A program made the translations under genes and the position numbers. Below, in pieces: positions 1 through 5,683 of a stretch of DNA of 5,683 nt; the stretch's first letter is position 1; each line of letters starts with the position of its first letter. The notes beneath the pieces were generated by a model, which saw only the letters and a program-made list of their open reading frames with translations, was not told the DNA's origin and searched no databases. The stretch comes from CAVYPR01 sp052145775 (GTDB lineage: Bacteria; Actinomycetota; Acidimicrobiia; Acidimicrobiales; RAAP-2). The stretch spans positions 1 to 5,683 of the forward strand of contig JBKQNY010000196.1 in assembly GCA_052145775.1 (NCBI GenBank), read 5' to 3'.

Positions 1-1292
1 ATGTTCTCGCCGCCCGAGAGGATCATGTCCTTCAGCCGGTCGACGATGAAGAGGTACCCGTCGTCGTCACGGACCCCGATGTCGCCGGTGTGGAACCACC
101 CCCCGGCGAAGGCGGCGTCGGTCGCCGACTGGTCCCGCCAGTAGCCCTTGAAGACCTTGGGGCCTCGCAGGACGATCTCCCCCCGGGTCCCGTTGGGCAC
201 CGGTGCCCCCGCCTCGTCCCACAGCTCGAGGTCGAGGTAGAGGCACGGGCGGCCGACGCTGCCGAGCTTGGTGAGAAGGCTCTCGCGGTCCAAGAAGGTG
301 TCGCCGGACACGGTCTCGGTGAGGCCGTAGGCGTCGGCGAACCAGGCCGAGGGGAACGTCCGCTGGATGCGCTCGATGAGCGGGACCGGCATCTTCTCCC
401 CGCCGTTGATGATGAGGCGCACCGAGGACAGGTCGCGCTCTTCGATGCCCGGCAAGGCCATGATGGCGTTGACCATGACCGGCGCCAGCCAGACCGCGGT
501 GGCCCGCGAGCGCTCGAGCTCGGCGACGACGGCCGCAGCGTCGAAGAGGCGGTGGATGATCGTGGTCGCCCCGACGCAGAGGAGCGAGGTGGTCGTCAGG
601 TCGAGCGCACCGACGTGGTAGAGGGGGCCGCAGGCCAGCCCCAGGTCGTCGGCGGTGAATCCCAGCTCGGCCACGTGGGCCAGGTTCTTCCAGGCCAGGT
701 TGGCGTGGGTCAGCATGACCCCCTTGGGGTGGCCGGTGGTGCCCGAGGTGTACATGAGGCGGTGGAGGTCGTCGGCCGCGGCCAGGGCGCGCTCGACCCC
801 GGCGGTCCATGTCCGCAGGTCGGAGAGCACCGTCCAGCCGTCGCGAGTGCCGGCCTCGACGCAGGCCCGCACGAGGGTGCCCTCGAGGCCCTTGGTGGCC
901 TCGGTGGCCCCGTCGAGCAACGCCTCTCCGCAGACCAGGGCCCGGGCCCCGGAGTGCTCGAGGATGTAGCGCACCTCGGGCGGGGCCAGCCGCCAGTTGA
1001 CGGGCATGGCCACGGCGCCGAGGTAGTTGGCGGCGAAGATCGTCTCGAGGAACTCGGGGCAGTTGTGCGACAGGATGCCGACCACGTCGCCCCGCCCGAC
1101 CCCCCGGGCGCTGAGCCCGCCGGCCAGGGCGGCGGCGTTGGCGGCCATCTGGGCGTAGGTGGTGGCCTCGCCCTCGAAGACCGTGAGCGGCTTGTCCGGG
1201 GTGCGCGCCGCGTGGTGCTCGAGCACGGTGAACCAGTTGAGGTCGGCCGCCGTCGGGGGCGCAGATGTCACCGGCGGGTCCCCGTCGGCCAT
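1..1292 (-). CDS. AMP-forming acyl-CoA synthetase (FadD-like), C-terminus cut off by window edge
   Basis: Member of the ANL (adenylate-forming) superfamily: it activates a carboxylic acid with ATP to an acyl-adenylate and then to the CoA thioester, in the cytoplasm. The minus-strand frame is open for 430 codons from ATG 1292 to the left edge. Visible motifs: the ATP/phosphate loop YTSGTTGHPKGV (181-192), PLYHVG (223-228), the NGGEKMP segment (297-303), YGLTET (322-327), HTGD (401-404) and the hinge motif DRLKDMILSGGEN (418-430). The large N-terminal domain is thus complete; the small C-terminal domain with the catalytic lysine (roughly 80-100 residues in relatives of about 510-520 aa) lies outside. 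ATG 1292 has no good ribosome site; an alternative GTG at 1271 (codon 8) has GGGGA seven bases upstream and may be the true start. It is divergent from the TetR gene, with 72 bp between the two starts. Acid substrate unknown; class assignment is secure. Confidence 0.95.
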   Translation of the reverse strand, partial: MADGDPPVTSAPPTAADLNWFTVLEHHAARTPDKPLTVFEGEATTYAQMAANAAALAGGLSARGVGRGDVVGILSHNCPEFLETIFAANYLGAVAMPVNWRLAPPEVRYILEHSGARALVCGEALLDGATEATKGLEGTLVRACVEAGTRDGWTVLSDLRTWTAGVERALAAADDLHRLMYTSGTTGHPKGVMLTHANLAWKNLAHVAELGFTADDLGLACGPLYHVGALDLTTTSLLCVGATTIIHRLFDAAAVVAELERSRATAVWLAPVMVNAIMALPGIEERDLSSVRLIINGGEKMPVPLIERIQRTFPSAWFADAYGLTETVSGDTFLDRESLLTKLGSVGRPCLYLDLELWDEAGAPVPNGTRGEIVLRGPKVFKGYWRDQSATDAAFAGGWFHTGDIGVRDDDGYLFIVDRLKDMILSGGEN

Positions 1293-1318
1293 GGCCGGCG
1301 CCGCGGCAGGAGCGGAGT

Positions 1319-1324
1319 ATTGTA
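1319..1324 (-). promoter_or_regulatory. Candidate -10 box for the acyl-CoA synthetase gene
   Basis: Read on the minus strand this is TACAAT, one base from the TATAAT consensus and rare in such GC-rich DNA. It would start transcription near 1312, giving a leader of about 20 bases before ATG 1292. No convincing -35 box is seen at 17 bp (CCATTT). It overlaps the left arm of the operator-like sequence at 1320-1333, so a bound repressor would block it. Inferred from sequence only. Confidence 0.4.
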
Positions 1325-1333
1325 CCGACCAGT
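1320..1333. promoter_or_regulatory. Operator-like site 1, likely bound by the adjacent TetR regulator
   Basis: The sequence TTGTACCGACCAGT matches 13 of 14 bases of the left and central part of the palindrome at 3533-3550. It sits between the divergent acyl-CoA synthetase and TetR starts, the usual place for a TetR autoregulatory operator. Unlike site 2, the right half-arm is degenerate here: beyond AGT the sequence runs CATC instead of ACAA. It may therefore be a weaker site. Binding by the 1365-2009 product is inferred from position and motif sharing. Confidence 0.55.
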
Positions 1334-1351
1334 CATCACACAAATGGTAGC

Positions 1352-1357
1352 GAAGGA
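1352..1357 (+). promoter_or_regulatory. Ribosome binding site deciding the TetR start
   Basis: GAAGGA lies seven bases upstream of ATG 1365. This favours 1365 over the in-frame ATG at 1344, which has no purine-rich sequence at a suitable distance. Confidence 0.7.
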
Positions 1358-1364
1358 TCCCCCC

Positions 1365-2009
1365 ATGCCCCGAGTCGACGCCAGCGACATCTCCCGGCGG
1401 AGCGAGAAGTGGCAGGCACGTCGCCAGGCCATCGTCGACACCTCGGCCCGACTGTTCGCCCGGCGCGGCTACCACGCCACCGGCATCAACGAGCTGTGCG
1501 AGGCCAACGACCTGGGCAAGGGCGCCCTCTACCACTACATCGGGTCCAAGGAGGAGCTGCTGGCCGCCATCCACGACCGGGTGATGGACGAGGTGACGGC
1601 GGGCGCCGAGCGCGTGGCCGAGGCCGGGGGGTCCCCGACGGTCCAGCTGGGCAAGCTCGGGGACGAGCTGCTGGAGGTGATCCACCGCTACCCCGACCAC
1701 GTCTGGGTGTTCCTGCACGAGTTCCCGGCCCTCACCGGCGAGCGCGCCGCCACGTTCCGGGAGCGGCGCCGGGGGTACGAGCAGCAGGTCGAGGCGGTCC
1801 TGCGCGTAGGGATCGACTCGGGCGACTTCCGCGACCTCGACCCGTGGCTGACCTCGCGGGCCTGGCTCGGGATGATGAACTACACCTACCTGTGGCTGCG
1901 TCCCGGCGGGCAGCTCTCGGCCCGCGACGTGGCCAAGCCCTTCACCGAGATCTTCATGCGGGGCATCGAGGCCGGCGCCCACCCCGCCCCCTCTCAGGGC
2001 GCCGAGTAG
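1365..2009 (+). CDS. TetR-family transcriptional regulator, KstR2-like
   Basis: A 214-residue one-component regulator, normal length for TetR. The N-terminal DNA-binding domain spans about residues 17-67: helix 1 with the AIVDTSARLFARRGYHATG signature (22-40), then the helix-turn-helix INELCEANDLGKGALYHYIGSKEELL (41-66). The ligand domain ends in WLGMMNYTYLWLRPGGQLSARDVA (167-190), a pattern typical of the KstR2-like TetR C-terminal domain (TetR_C_33 type); characterised members repress lipid or steroid catabolic genes and release DNA on binding acyl-CoA ligands. Start chosen at 1365 because of GAAGGA seven bases upstream. The frame stays open far upstream (to about position 90), but that part is antisense to the synthetase gene and low-complexity, so it is not coding. 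Operator-like sequences lie just upstream and in the 3520-3570 gap, so it probably represses itself, the ligase, both SDRs and the E1. Its last 16 bases overlap the convergent SDR gene. Confidence 0.93.
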   Translation: MPRVDASDISRRSEKWQARRQAIVDTSARLFARRGYHATGINELCEANDLGKGALYHYIGSKEELLAAIHDRVMDEVTAGAERVAEAGGSPTVQLGKLGDELLEVIHRYPDHVWVFLHEFPALTGERAATFRERRRGYEQQVEAVLRVGIDSGDFRDLDPWLTSRAWLGMMNYTYLWLRPGGQLSARDVAKPFTEIFMRGIEAGAHPAPSQGAE

Positions 2010-2743
2010 CCCCCGTCGACGACCAGGGCCGAACCGGTCGTCCAGCGCGAGTCGGGCCCGGCGAGATACGAGTACGCGCCGACCAGGTCGGCCGCCGCGC
2101 CGAGGCCGAGCGGGTGCCGGCCGGCGATGGCGTCGAGCGCCTCGGGGGGGAGGTCGTCGTGGATGGCCGAGCGGAAGGAGCCCGGGCACACGCAGTTAAC
2201 CCGGATCCCGTCGCGTGCGTACTCCACGGCCGCCACCTTGGCCAGGTGGATGACCGCCGCCTTGGTGGCGCAGTAGGGGGCGGCATGCGACCAGGCCGTG
2301 AGACCCGAGACCGACGCCGTCAGCACGATCGAGCCCGCCTGCCGGGGGCGCATGACCCCGACCGCGGCCCGGATGCCGTTGACCGCCCCCAGGACGTTGA
2401 CCCGAAAGGCGCGCTCCCAGTCCTCGGTGGCGAGGTTGTGGATCCGCCCGTTGGGCGACAGCACCCCGGCGTTGCTGATCAGCACGTCGAGGCCGCCGAA
2501 GCGCTCGACCGCCAGCCGGACCACCGAGGTCACCTGGTCGAAGTCGCTCACGTCGGCCGGGGCGGTCGCCACCTCGGCACCGGCGGGGAGGGCGGAGACC
2601 GTCGCCGCCAGCGAGCGCTCGCTCACGTCGCTCAGGACGAGGTCGGTGTCGGGCTCGCAGGCCAGCCGGTGGGAGATGGCCGAGCCCAGCGTGCCCCCCG
2701 CGCCGGTGATGACGACCACCCGCCGCCCCTGATGCCCGCTCAT
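1994..2743 (-). CDS. Short-chain dehydrogenase/reductase, probably NAD-dependent (second gene of SDR pair)
   Basis: A 249-residue classical SDR, the usual length. The Rossmann nucleotide-binding motif is TGAGGTLG (13-20), with Thr at position 18 where classical members have the second conserved Gly. Asp39 at the end of strand beta-2 (LVLSDV) predicts NAD(H) over NADP(H). Further motifs: NAG (91-93), Asn116, catalytic Ser144, Tyr157 and Lys161 (YCATK), PG (187-188), and the C-terminal VVDGGY typical of the fabG-like group. It would oxidise or reduce a hydroxyl/keto group on an unknown substrate. ATG 2743 overlaps the stop of the upstream SDR as ATGA, indicating translational coupling; the two genes form an operon from the promoter near 3520-3570. 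The 3' end overlaps the convergent TetR gene by 16 bp, leaving no room for a separate terminator. The family is certain, the substrate unknown. Confidence 0.94.
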   Translation of the reverse strand: MSGHQGRRVVVITGAGGTLGSAISHRLACEPDTDLVLSDVSERSLAATVSALPAGAEVATAPADVSDFDQVTSVVRLAVERFGGLDVLISNAGVLSPNGRIHNLATEDWERAFRVNVLGAVNGIRAAVGVMRPRQAGSIVLTASVSGLTAWSHAAPYCATKAAVIHLAKVAAVEYARDGIRVNCVCPGSFRSAIHDDLPPEALDAIAGRHPLGLGAAADLVGAYSYLAGPDSRWTTGSALVVDGGYSAP

Positions 2744-3519
2744 ACCAGCAGGTAGCCGCCGTCGACGTTGATCACGGTGCCGGTGATGAAGGCCGAGGCG
2801 TCCGACGCCAGGAACTGGTACACGCCGGCCAGGTCCCGGGGCGCTCCCCACCGCTCCTGCGCGGTGTGGTCGGTGATGGCCGCCGCCAGCTCGGGGTCGT
2901 TCCGCCACCCGTCGGCCAGGGGCGAGTCGAACCAGCCGGGGGAGACGACGTTCACCGTGATGCCGGCCGGAGCGAGGTCGAGGGCCAGGCCCTTGGCCAT
3001 GCCGATCAGGCCGGCCTTTGAGGCGCTGTAGGCGGTCAACCCCCGGCGCGGGCGGACCCCCAGGACCGACCCGGTGAAGATCAGCCGCCCCCCGTCGCCC
3101 ATCACCCGGGTGGCGGCGCGGGCGCCGAGGAAGGCCCCGGTGAGGTTCACCTCGAGGACCCGGCGCCAGACCGACGCCTCGATCCGCCGCGGGCTCCCGA
3201 CCACCGGGGAGATGCCGGCGTTGCAGATCCACACGTCCACGCCGTCCCAGGCCTCGACGACGGCGTCGGCCACCGACTCGTTGAAGGCCTCGTCGGTGAC
3301 GTCGCCGCTCAGGACCAGCGAGGGGCCGGGCAGGGCGCCGGCCACCGCCTGCAGGTCGCACTCGGTGCGGGCCACCAGGGCCACCGAGGCCCCCTGGCGG
3401 GAGAAGGCGTGCGCCAGCAGGGTGCCCAGCCCCCGGCTGGCGCCGGTGAGCACGACCCGCTTGCTGGCGAGGTCCGCGGGGTCGGGGAAGGTCTCGGGGA
3501 TGGCGATCGGGCCGGGCAT
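2740..3519 (-). CDS. Short-chain dehydrogenase/reductase, probably NADP-dependent (first gene of SDR pair)
   Basis: A 259-residue classical SDR with an N-terminal extension of about 20 residues before the Rossmann fold. Motifs: TGASRGLG (25-32), with Arg29 and Arg51 after strand beta-2 (ALVARTE), both pointing to NADP(H); the acidic DV pair (73-74), NAG (100-102), Asn125, catalytic Ser151, Tyr164 and Lys168 (YSASK), PG (194-195) and C-terminal NVDGGY. It resembles the 3-oxoacyl-ACP reductase/gluconate 5-dehydrogenase-like branch, which does not fix the substrate. The start at 3519 (MPGPIA) is chosen because AGGAAA lies five bases upstream; an in-frame ATG at 3555 would place the start beyond the operator and lacks a ribosome site. 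It is first in a two-gene operon, coupled by ATGA to the next SDR, and divergent from the E1 gene with only 51 bp between starts. The operator palindrome lies 14 bp upstream of its start. Confidence 0.94.
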   Translation of the reverse strand: MPGPIAIPETFPDPADLASKRVVLTGASRGLGTLLAHAFSRQGASVALVARTECDLQAVAGALPGPSLVLSGDVTDEAFNESVADAVVEAWDGVDVWICNAGISPVVGSPRRIEASVWRRVLEVNLTGAFLGARAATRVMGDGGRLIFTGSVLGVRPRRGLTAYSASKAGLIGMAKGLALDLAPAGITVNVVSPGWFDSPLADGWRNDPELAAAITDHTAQERWGAPRDLAGVYQFLASDASAFITGTVINVDGGYLLV

Positions 3520-3524
3520 GCGTC

Positions 3525-3530
3525 TTTCCT
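3525..3530 (-). promoter_or_regulatory. Ribosome binding site of the SDR operon
   Basis: Read on the minus strand this is AGGAAA, five bases before ATG 3519. It supports 3519 rather than 3555 as the start of the first SDR. Confidence 0.7.
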
Positions 3531-3532
3531 GT

Positions 3533-3550
3533 TTGTACCGATCAGTACAA
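3533..3550. promoter_or_regulatory. Operator site 2: 18-bp near-perfect palindrome
   Basis: TTGTACCGATCAGTACAA pairs with itself at 8 of 9 positions (half-sites TTGTACCGA and TTGTACTGA). Its length and symmetry suit a TetR dimer. It lies in the 51-bp gap between the divergent SDR and E1 starts, where one bound dimer could cover promoter elements in both directions, including a plus-strand TACAAT at 3546-3551. The left 14 bases recur with one change at 1320-1333, next to the TetR gene, so that regulator is the likely ligand. Binding itself is inferred. Confidence 0.75.
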
Positions 3551-3555
3551 TACAC

Positions 3556-3561
3556 TACGAT
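3556..3561 (+). promoter_or_regulatory. Candidate -10 box for the E1 gene, possibly leaderless
   Basis: TACGAT matches the -10 consensus at 4 of 6 positions and lies 17 bp after TTGTAC (3533-3538), a weak -35 match that is also the operator's left arm. Transcription would begin at about 3568-3571, on or next to GTG 3571, which has no upstream Shine-Dalgarno sequence: the pattern of a leaderless message, common in actinobacteria. The alternative -10, TACAAT at 3546-3551, is a better hexamer and would give a start near 3558 with a short leader. Confidence 0.4.
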
Positions 3562-3570
3562 CCCGCTCCG

Positions 3571-5562
3571 GTGGACCCCGGTCGATCGACCCCCTCAGCG
3601 TCCCCGATCGGGCAGCTCCTCGAGATGCACCGACGGATGCTGCTCATCCGGGGCTTCGAGCTGCGGGTCTCGGACCTCTACCGCGACGGCGAGATCCCCG
3701 GCTTCGTGCACCTGTCGATCGGGCAGGAGGCGGCGGCCGTGGCCGCCTGCTGGCCGCTGCGGCCGACCGACGTCATCACCTCCACCCACCGGGGCCACGG
3801 CCACTGCCTGGCCAAGGGGGTGGACCCCCTCTCCATGTTCGCCGAGCTGCTCGGCCGCGACGGCGGCACCAACCGCGGGCGCGGGGGGTCCATGCACGTG
3901 GCCGACCCGGGGCTCGGGGTGTTCGGGGCCAACGGGATCGTCGCCGCCGGCCTGCCGATCGCCGTCGGGGCGGCGACGGCGGCGCAGCTCCGGGGCGAGG
4001 ACGGCGTGGCGGTGGCCTTCTTCGGGGACGGGGCGGCGGCCCAGGGGGCCTTCCACGAGGCGCTCAACCTGGCCGCCGTGTGGCGGTCGCCGGTGGTCTT
4101 CTACTGCGAGAACAACGGCTACGCCGAGTTCTCCCCGGCGTCGACCCAGCACGCCACGTCGCTCGAGCGGCGCAGCGCGGGCTACGGCATCGAGTACGCC
4201 GCGGTCGACGGGAACGACGTCGCCGGGGCGGCCGCGGTGATGGGGGAGGTGGTCCGGTACGTGAGGGCCCAGCGCGGGCCCGTCCTGGTCGAGGCCACCA
4301 CCTACCGCTGGCACGGCCACTACGAGGGGGACCCGCAGCGCTACCGCTCGGCCGAGGAGGTGGCCAGCTGGGAGGAGCAGGACCCCATCGTCCGGCACCA
4401 GCAACGGCTCCGGGCGGAAGGCGTGGTCGACGGCCTCATCGCCGCGCTGGAGCAGTCGGTCACCGCCGAGCTCGACGCGGCGCTCGAGGCGGCCCGCCGG
4501 CTCGCCCCGCCCGCCCCCGAGACGCTCACCTCCTTCGTGCTGGCGGCCAGGCTGGCCATCCCCGAGCCCGAGCCCCCGGCGCCCGGCGAGCCGGAGTTCC
4601 GGACGATGGACGCCATCCGCACCGCCCTCCAGACCGAGCTCGCCGCCGACGACCGGGTGTTCGTGGCGGGCATCGACGTCGGCGAGGGCGGGAACGTCTT
4701 CGGGCTGACCCGCGGCCTGCGCCAGCGGTTCGGCGACCGGGTACGCGACACCCCGATCTCCGAGATGGCCATCGTGGGCCTGGGCGTCGGTGCGGCGATG
4801 GCCGGGATGCGACCGGTGGTGGAGCTGATGTACCTCGACTTCCTCGGGGTCTGCCTCGACCAGCTGTTGAACCAGGCGGCCAAGCTCCCCTTCATGACCG
4901 GCGGGGCCGCCCAGATGTCGTTGACCGTGCGGACGCAGTTCGGGGCGGGGCGCTCCTCGGGGAGCCAGCACTCCCAGAGCCTCGAGGCCCTGCTGGCCCA
5001 CATCCCGGGGCTGACCGTCGTCATGCCCTCGACCCCGGCCGACACCTACGGCCTGCTGCGGGCGGCCATCCGGGACCCCAACCCGGTGGTCTTCATCGAG
5101 AACCGCCTCCTCTACGGCACCAAGGGCCCGCAGCCCCCAACCGACCACCTGGTGCCGATCGGCGCCTCGACGGTGGTGCGTGGCGGTTCGGACGTGACCG
5201 TGGTCTCGGTCTCGCGCATGGTCCACGAGGCGCTGGCCGCGGCCGAGGCGCTGGCCGCCGAGGGCACCTCGGTCGAGGTCATCGACCTGCGGACGGTGGC
5301 GCCGCTCGACATGGCGCCGGTCCTCGACTCGGTGCACAAGACGAGCCGGCTGCTCATCGCCCACGAGGCCGTCGTCCCCTTCGGGATCGGCGCCGAGATC
5401 GCCGCGGTCGTGGCCAGACAGGCGTTCTGGGACCTCGACGCGCCGATCGAGCGCGTCGGCGCGGCCGCCACCCCGCCCCCCTACGCCCCCGAGCTCGAGC
5501 GGGCCTGGCTCCCGGACCGCCAGTCGATCGTCGACGCCGTCCGGCGCCTGTCGGCGACGTGA
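3571..5562 (+). CDS. Fused alpha+beta E1 of a thiamine-diphosphate 2-oxoacid/acetoin dehydrogenase complex
   Basis: A 663-residue single chain joining the two E1 subunits that are usually separate proteins. It would decarboxylate a 2-oxoacid, or cleave an acetoin-like hydroxyketone, on thiamine diphosphate and pass the acyl group to a lipoyl E2. Alpha part (about 1-325): STHRGHGHCLAKG (71-83), GGSMHV (105-110), GANGIVAAGLPIAVGAA (119-135), the cofactor motif GDG (152-154) to ENN (180-182), and TTYRWHGHYEGDP (243-255). Linker about 326-342, rich in Pro and Glu. Beta part (about 343-663): PISEMAIVG (395-403), with Glu398 the expected partner of the thiamine aminopyrimidine; QHSQSLEALLAHIPG (466-480); FIENRLLYGTKGP (508-520); C-terminal transketolase-like domain from about 525. 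The wording of several motifs (HRGHGHC, ENNGYAEF, QHSQSLEA) is closest to acetoin dehydrogenase AcoA/AcoB rather than pyruvate dehydrogenase, but substrate remains open. Start GTG 3571 clears the operator; ATG 3625 is the alternative. No E2 or E3 gene is in view. Confidence 0.92.
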   Translation: MDPGRSTPSASPIGQLLEMHRRMLLIRGFELRVSDLYRDGEIPGFVHLSIGQEAAAVAACWPLRPTDVITSTHRGHGHCLAKGVDPLSMFAELLGRDGGTNRGRGGSMHVADPGLGVFGANGIVAAGLPIAVGAATAAQLRGEDGVAVAFFGDGAAAQGAFHEALNLAAVWRSPVVFYCENNGYAEFSPASTQHATSLERRSAGYGIEYAAVDGNDVAGAAAVMGEVVRYVRAQRGPVLVEATTYRWHGHYEGDPQRYRSAEEVASWEEQDPIVRHQQRLRAEGVVDGLIAALEQSVTAELDAALEAARRLAPPAPETLTSFVLAARLAIPEPEPPAPGEPEFRTMDAIRTALQTELAADDRVFVAGIDVGEGGNVFGLTRGLRQRFGDRVRDTPISEMAIVGLGVGAAMAGMRPVVELMYLDFLGVCLDQLLNQAAKLPFMTGGAAQMSLTVRTQFGAGRSSGSQHSQSLEALLAHIPGLTVVMPSTPADTYGLLRAAIRDPNPVVFIENRLLYGTKGPQPPTDHLVPIGASTVVRGGSDVTVVSVSRMVHEALAAAEALAAEGTSVEVIDLRTVAPLDMAPVLDSVHKTSRLLIAHEAVVPFGIGAEIAAVVARQAFWDLDAPIERVGAAATPPPYAPELERAWLPDRQSIVDAVRRLSAT

Positions 5563-5563
5563 G

Positions 5564-5683
5564 TCAGCAGCCGAGCTCGCGGGCGATGACCAGGTGCTGG
5601 ATCTCGTTGGTGCCCTCGCCGATCTCGAGGACCTTGGCGTCGCAGTAGAAGCGGGCCACCGGCGTGTCCATCATGTAGCCGAG
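5564..5683 (-). CDS. Acyl-CoA dehydrogenase, C-terminal 39 residues only
   Basis: The minus-strand frame from the right edge reads LGYMMDTPVARFYCDAK, then VLEIGEGTNEIQHLVIAREL and GC, stopping at 5564-5566. The (I)GEGTNEIQ motif followed by a short helix is the hallmark C-terminus of FAD-dependent acyl-CoA dehydrogenases, which introduce the alpha-beta double bond into acyl-CoA and hand electrons to ETF. The preceding DTPVARFYCDAK segment also matches the family. The FAD-binding motifs and the catalytic glutamate lie beyond the window. The gene converges on the E1 gene with a single base between the stop codons, so no dedicated terminator separates them. It fits the acyl-CoA synthetase at the other end functionally, although its promoter and regulation are not visible. 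Confidence 0.93.
   Translation of the reverse strand, partial: LGYMMDTPVARFYCDAKVLEIGEGTNEIQHLVIARELGC

Noticed and set aside
67..810. 247-residue minus-strand open frame
   Set aside because: It is out of frame with the synthetase and encodes a Pro/Arg/His-rich sequence without any family motif.
90..1364. Long plus-strand open frame continuous with the TetR gene, giving a 639-residue protein
   Set aside because: It is antisense to a clear acyl-CoA synthetase with all its motifs, its product is Gly/Arg/Val/Glu-rich low complexity, and the TetR fold and ribosome site begin only at 1365. Typical GC-rich shadow.
1265..2755. 496-residue plus-strand open frame across the TetR gene and SDR region
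   Set aside because: Arg/Gly/Pro-rich in an alternate frame of two recognised genes; no motifs.
3409..3570. Upstream extension of the E1 frame to an ATG at 3409
   Set aside because: It would run antisense through the SDR start, the operator and the promoter, and the extra 54 residues match nothing in E1 proteins.
3595..5364. 589-residue minus-strand open frame opposite the E1 gene
   Set aside because: Low-complexity Gly/His/Arg/Val-rich product lying antisense to a protein with complete thiamine-enzyme motifs; a codon-bias artefact.
1..5683. A novel defence, mobile or RNA-based system
   Set aside because: No nuclease, transposase, recombinase, reverse transcriptase, direct-repeat array or structured non-coding stretch is visible; the window is fully taken up by recognisable metabolic and regulatory genes, and no gap exceeds 72 bases.

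Overview
This is a compact, very GC-rich, purely protein-coding stretch. The GC-rich codon use, a GTG start, the near absence of intergenic DNA, a KstR2-like TetR regulator and the acyl-CoA enzymes together suggest a high-GC actinobacterium, possibly Acidimicrobiia-like. That assignment is an inference from style; there is no marker gene in the window. I see no RNA genes, mobile elements, CRISPR arrays or clear terminators.

Layout: (1) 1-1292, minus strand, an AMP-forming acyl-CoA synthetase whose last part is cut off by the left edge. (2) 1293-1364, a divergent promoter region with an operator-like sequence. (3) 1365-2009, plus strand, a TetR-family regulator with a KstR2-like C-terminal domain. 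(4) 1994-2743 and 2740-3519, minus strand, two short-chain dehydrogenases joined by an ATGA overlap; the second one's tail overlaps the tail of the regulator gene by 16 bp. (5) 3520-3570, a very short divergent promoter region carrying an 18-bp near-perfect palindrome that shares 13 of 14 bases with the sequence in region 2. (6) 3571-5562, plus strand, a single-chain alpha+beta fusion of a thiamine-diphosphate 2-oxoacid/acetoin dehydrogenase E1. (7) 5564-5683, minus strand, the C-terminus of an acyl-CoA dehydrogenase, one base away from the E1 stop.

How it may work together: the shared operator suggests that the TetR protein controls itself and four neighbours (ligase, two SDRs, E1) as one local regulon, probably sensing an acyl-CoA as KstR2-type regulators do. 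The enzymes fit a catabolic route: a carboxylic acid is activated to its CoA thioester and desaturated by the acyl-CoA dehydrogenase, hydroxyl/keto groups are interconverted by the two SDRs, and a 2-oxoacid or alpha-hydroxyketone is cleaved by the E1 with transfer to a lipoyl E2 not seen here. The substrate cannot be read from the sequence.
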